This document shows positions 31,973-34,905 of a stretch of 34,905 bases of DNA, piece after piece (the stretch's first letter is position 1; each line of letters starts with the position of its first letter). The notes under the pieces were generated by a model. That model worked only from the letters and a program-made list of their open reading frames with translations, was not told the origin of the DNA and did no database searches. This DNA is from Chitinophaga pinensis. Lineage in GTDB: Bacteria; Bacteroidota; Bacteroidia; Flavobacteriales_D; Crocinitomicaceae. The stretch is taken from assembly GCA_943324745.2 (NCBI GenBank), contig CALPMT020000033.1:1-34905 (forward strand), in the 5' to 3' direction. The translations under genes were made by a program, and so were the position numbers.

Positions 31973-34417
31973 TTAGTATAATTTGGGGTATTTAGTAGGA
32001 TTTACTTCATGCATAATTTCCATCACTTTCTCGATTATATCTTCCAAGTTTGGTTTGGAGAAATAATCTCCATCGGATCCATAAGCAGGTCTGTGGTCTT
32101 TAGATGTTAAAGTAACTGGTGCTGAATCTAAGGTGAAATATGCTTTTTGTTCTGTTAAGATTTTGTCTAACATAAATCCACAAGCACCACCACTTACATC
32201 TTCGTCTACCAATAATAATCGATTTGTTTTTTCCAAAGATTGCTTGATGCGATGGTTTACATCAAATGGTAAAATTGTCTGAACATCAATTAATTCTACG
32301 TGAATATCATGTTCTTTTAATATATGACAAGCTTTCTCACAAATATTAAAGGTAGAACCATAAGAAACCAAAGTAAGATCACTTCCTTCTAGCACAACTT
32401 CAGGTATTCCAATTGGTGTGCGGTAGTCCCCAATGTTGGTTGGACGTTTCTCTTTTGTTCGGTAGCCATTTAACGGCTCAATAACTAACGCACAATCATC
32501 ACTTGCAAGTAAGGTGTTGTAAAACCCTGCTGCTTTTGTCATGTTACGTGGTACACAAACAATCATTCCGCGAACAGCATTAACGATCATTCCTAATGGA
32601 CTACCACTATGCCAAATTCCTTCTAAACGGTGACCACGTGTACTTATGATTAATGGTGCCTTTTGACCACCTTTTGTTCTGTATTGTAAGGTTGCTAAAT
32701 CATCGGACATTATTTGCAATGCATAGATCAAATAATCTAAATATTGAATTTCTGCAATTGGACGTAATCCTCGCATAGCCATTCCAATCCCTTGACCGAT
32801 GATTGTGTTTTCACGAATTCCTGTATCAAAAACGCGTAGTTCGCTGTAGACAGCTTGTAATCCTTCGCAACTTTTGTTAACACCACCGATTCCACCAACA
32901 TCTTCCCCGAAAATTAAAGTTTCAGGATAACGTGCAAATACTTCGTGGTAATTTTCTTTTAAAACCAATCGACCATCAATCATGGTTCCTGCATCATCGT
33001 AAATAGGTTTTACTTCCGATTTCAATAATGCGGACATCGAAGATTGTGAATAAATATGAGTAGAATAAAGTTCGTGACACATCGCTAGTTTTTCTTTTAC
33101 CCAGGCAGCTAATTGTGGTGCAGTTGGACAATGATCACTTGCGCCTAAACGCAAACAAGTACGAACCATTCCATAAACATCTTTACGTAACAAATCTTTC
33201 TCTTTGTTCAAACGTTCAATGTTTTGTAAAATCGTTGCTGTATGTTTTGTTTCGGTTGCTAATTGGGTCAATAAAGGCAATACGGAGTCAATGTCTCTAC
33301 GAATATCATCTGTAAAGTCTTTCCATGCAGCGTTTTTAATGTCTCGAACTTCTTCTTTTGCAGCTTTTTCTAACGCTTCAATTTCTTCTGGAGTCGCAAT
33401 TATATCGCCTTCTACTTCGAAATTAAGAATCCATTCTTTGAATTTTGCAATACAATCAAAATCTTTTTCCCATTGTAAACGTTCTGCAGATTTATAGTGT
33501 TCATGCGATCCAGAGGAGGAGTGACCTTGCGGTTGATTTACTTCCTTAACATGTACAAAAACAGGAATTCGTTCTTCACGAACAATAGATGCTGCTTTTT
33601 CAAAAGTTTCTACCATGTGCGCGTAATCCCAACCTGTTGTAGTCATTATTTCCCAACCCGGTTTATCTTCCGTACGTTGAAAACCTGCTAAAACTTCTGA
33701 GATACTGCCTTTAGTCGTTTGTTTGGCTGTTGGAACAGAAATTCCGTAACCATCATCCCAAACAGACATTAAAATTGGAATTTGTAAAACTCCAGCTGCG
33801 TTGATAGATTCCCAAAACACCCCTTCGGATGTACTTGCATCTCCAATAGTTCCAAAAACGATTTCATTTCCATCGTTTGTGAATTTTTTGAAGTTAGGGT
33901 CATTTTTCAAGGTTGGATGCTCCTTGTATACTTTAGACGCCTGCGCCAAACCGAGCATACGTGACATTTGACCAGCAGTAGGAGAGATGTCTGAAGCGAT
34001 GTTGTTATGTTGCATTAAATCCACCCAATTCCCTTGCTCGTCAATATTTCGTGTTGCAAAATGCCCACCCATTTGTCTACCCGCCGAAGTTGGTTCTAAA
34101 TCTACATCTGCGTGTGCGTACAATCCTGCAAAATATTCTTTAATAGTCAATTCACCCAACGCAAAAACCATGGTTTGATCGCGGTAATAGCCAGATCTAA
34201 AATCCCCCTTACGGAATTGTTTTGCTAATGCTAATTGTGCAAGTTCCTTTCCGTCTCCGAAAATTCCGAATTTCGCTTTTCCTGTAAGTACTTCTTTTCT
34301 ACCTAGTAAGGAAGTTTCTCGGGATAAACACGCTAATTTAAAGTCGTTTAAAACTTCTTGTTTAAAAGTGTTGAAGTCCACGTTGTTTTCTTCGAGTTGT
34401 ATTGAGTCGTTTGCCAT
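31973..34417 (-). CDS. 2-oxoacid dehydrogenase E1, alpha and beta subunits fused
   Basis: An 814-residue thiamin-diphosphate enzyme subunit. The alpha half (about 20-440) has FRSGYYRDQTMVFALGE, GRQMGGHFATR, the TPP region GDASTSEGVFWESINAAG to VWDDGYGIS, and QPQGHSSSGSHEHY. The beta half (about 480-814) has FGEDVGGIGGVNKSCEGLQ, FDTGIRENTIIGQGIGMAMRGLRPIAEIQY, HSGSPLGM and VDEDVSGGACGFMLDKIL. It decarboxylates a 2-oxoacid (probably branched-chain) and passes the acyl group to an E2 encoded elsewhere. The usual GDG...NN motif reads GDA...DD, which I believe is common in this fused subfamily. First gene of the operon with SIMPL, cmk and uvrA. Confidence 0.93.
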   Translation of the reverse strand: MANDSIQLEENNVDFNTFKQEVLNDFKLACLSRETSLLGRKEVLTGKAKFGIFGDGKELAQLALAKQFRKGDFRSGYYRDQTMVFALGELTIKEYFAGLYAHADVDLEPTSAGRQMGGHFATRNIDEQGNWVDLMQHNNIASDISPTAGQMSRMLGLAQASKVYKEHPTLKNDPNFKKFTNDGNEIVFGTIGDASTSEGVFWESINAAGVLQIPILMSVWDDGYGISVPTAKQTTKGSISEVLAGFQRTEDKPGWEIMTTTGWDYAHMVETFEKAASIVREERIPVFVHVKEVNQPQGHSSSGSHEHYKSAERLQWEKDFDCIAKFKEWILNFEVEGDIIATPEEIEALEKAAKEEVRDIKNAAWKDFTDDIRRDIDSVLPLLTQLATETKHTATILQNIERLNKEKDLLRKDVYGMVRTCLRLGASDHCPTAPQLAAWVKEKLAMCHELYSTHIYSQSSMSALLKSEVKPIYDDAGTMIDGRLVLKENYHEVFARYPETLIFGEDVGGIGGVNKSCEGLQAVYSELRVFDTGIRENTIIGQGIGMAMRGLRPIAEIQYLDYLIYALQIMSDDLATLQYRTKGGQKAPLIISTRGHRLEGIWHSGSPLGMIVNAVRGMIVCVPRNMTKAAGFYNTLLASDDCALVIEPLNGYRTKEKRPTNIGDYRTPIGIPEVVLEGSDLTLVSYGSTFNICEKACHILKEHDIHVELIDVQTILPFDVNHRIKQSLEKTNRLLLVDEDVSGGACGFMLDKILTEQKAYFTLDSAPVTLTSKDHRPAYGSDGDYFSKPNLEDIIEKVMEIMHEVNPTKYPKLY

Positions 34418-34434
34418 CGTCTTGTTTTGTACTA

Positions 34435-34442
34435 CAAATATA
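34435..34442 (-). promoter_or_regulatory. -7 box for the E1-SIMPL-cmk-uvrA operon
   Basis: On the minus strand the bases read TATATTTG, the TAnnTTTG consensus, about 18 bases before the E1 start codon. No good TTTG element is seen 19-21 bp further upstream, so the leader would be very short and the -33 box weak. Confidence 0.5.
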
Positions 34443-34609
34443 ACGAAATAAAGGTTTTTTTTAGATTCCGTACTACAGAATTAATCAACAATGAAATCGT
34501 TTTTTAAACTATGATTTTTAATGTTGTTTTTGATTTGATTTAGTGTTTATAGCTAAATCTAATTTTGGCTGTTGGACGATTTTTTTTCTTTTTAGATTAT
34601 GTCAAATTT

Positions 34610-34905
34610 ATGTGTAGTCTCCAACTTTTGGTATTGATCCATATTAAGCTTGCATATGAATTAACTCAAAAACTATCTTGGATTTTCGAGAATACAAAGG
34701 ATAAAATATACGGATATACACGTTTAGCACAATGGCACGAAAAAGTAAATCAAGCAGGATTTAAATCTTTTAACACGATTGCTAGAACGATAATGAATCA
34801 TTACAAAACGATATTAAACTATTTTGACAATCGAAGTACGAATGCATCCGCAGAATCTTTCAATGCAAAAATCAAAGCCTTTAGAGCACAATTTAGAGGG
34901 GTAAG
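34610..34905 (+). pseudogene. ISL3-type transposase, 3' part, 5' truncated
   Basis: From about 34646 the frame reads KLAYELTQKLSWIFENT, then LAQWHEKVNQAGFKSFNTIARTI, then LNYFDNRSTNASAESFNAKIKAFRAQFRGV, running off the window end. The last part is the C-terminal DDE region of ISL3-family transposases, with the glutamate in AESFN as the third acidic catalytic residue. The N-terminal two thirds are missing upstream: the DNA between 34443 and 34609 is AT-rich without matching frame. It is therefore a remnant, or a gene broken by an earlier rearrangement. Confidence 0.8.

Noticed and set aside
31973..34417. Altered TPP motif (GDA...DD instead of GDG...NN) as sign of an inactive E1
   Set aside because: As far as I recall, fused E1 proteins of this phylum commonly have this form, and the remaining motifs are intact.
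1..34905. tRNA or rRNA genes
   Set aside because: No cloverleaf-like or rRNA-like sequence was recognised in any gap; a covariance scan was not possible.

Overview
The window looks like a chromosomal segment of an AT-rich member of the Bacteroidota, most likely a flavobacterium (order Flavobacteriales). The evidence is TAnnTTTG-type -7 promoter boxes, weak Shine-Dalgarno signals, a TonB-dependent receptor, FISUMP-domain proteins, a fused alpha/beta 2-oxoacid dehydrogenase E1, an APS-reductase type CysH, and dispersed intergenic repeats carrying a CTGAGCGnAGTCGAA-like core. I cannot name the genus from sequence alone.

Left part (1-5850), accessory and rearranged. A segment made of a FISUMP 3' end, a small MIase/YciI-like gene, a divergent HxlR regulator and the 5' part of a DUF1016 (YhcG-like) nuclease gene occurs twice. 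In copy 1 the DUF1016 gene is cut off and joined to the body of a FISUMP gene that lacks its own 5' end. In copy 2 a KilA-N gene module of about 1.05 kb lies between HxlR and a complete DUF1016 gene. The two FISUMP C-termini differ mostly at first and second positions of codons that look like former AAC/AAT codons. This is the pattern expected of a diversity-generating retroelement (DGR) target, although no reverse transcriptase or template repeat lies in the window.

Middle part (5978-12021). A leucine/glutamate dehydrogenase family protein has lost both expected catalytic residues. It is followed by a long AT-rich gap, a TonB-dependent receptor and a monofunctional aspartokinase.

Sulfur part (12311-24942). 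This is a compact assimilatory sulfate-reduction and cysteine-synthesis island: siroheme sulfite reductase with a C-terminal HEPN-like extension, siroheme methyltransferase CobA, 1-Cys peroxiredoxin, a fused siroheme synthase/TauE sulfite exporter, an aldo/keto reductase with an altered tetrad, APS reductase CysH, sulfate adenylyltransferase CysD and CysN, serine acetyltransferase CysE, CysM, and a thioredoxin-reductase-like ferredoxin-NADP reductase. CysN has no APS-kinase domain and CysH is of the iron-sulfur APS-reductase type, so the route is sulfate to APS to sulfite to sulfide to cysteine without PAPS. Palindromic intergenic repeats separate many of these genes.

Right part (24943-34905). 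A tandem array with an alternating 82/90-bp period precedes a three-gene overlapping cluster (unknown protein, DUF493, membrane-anchored protein) and thioredoxin. Repeat-rich DNA follows, then a tightly packed minus-strand operon (2-oxoacid dehydrogenase E1 fusion, SIMPL-domain protein, cytidylate kinase, UvrA). The window ends in a 5'-truncated ISL3-type transposase fragment.
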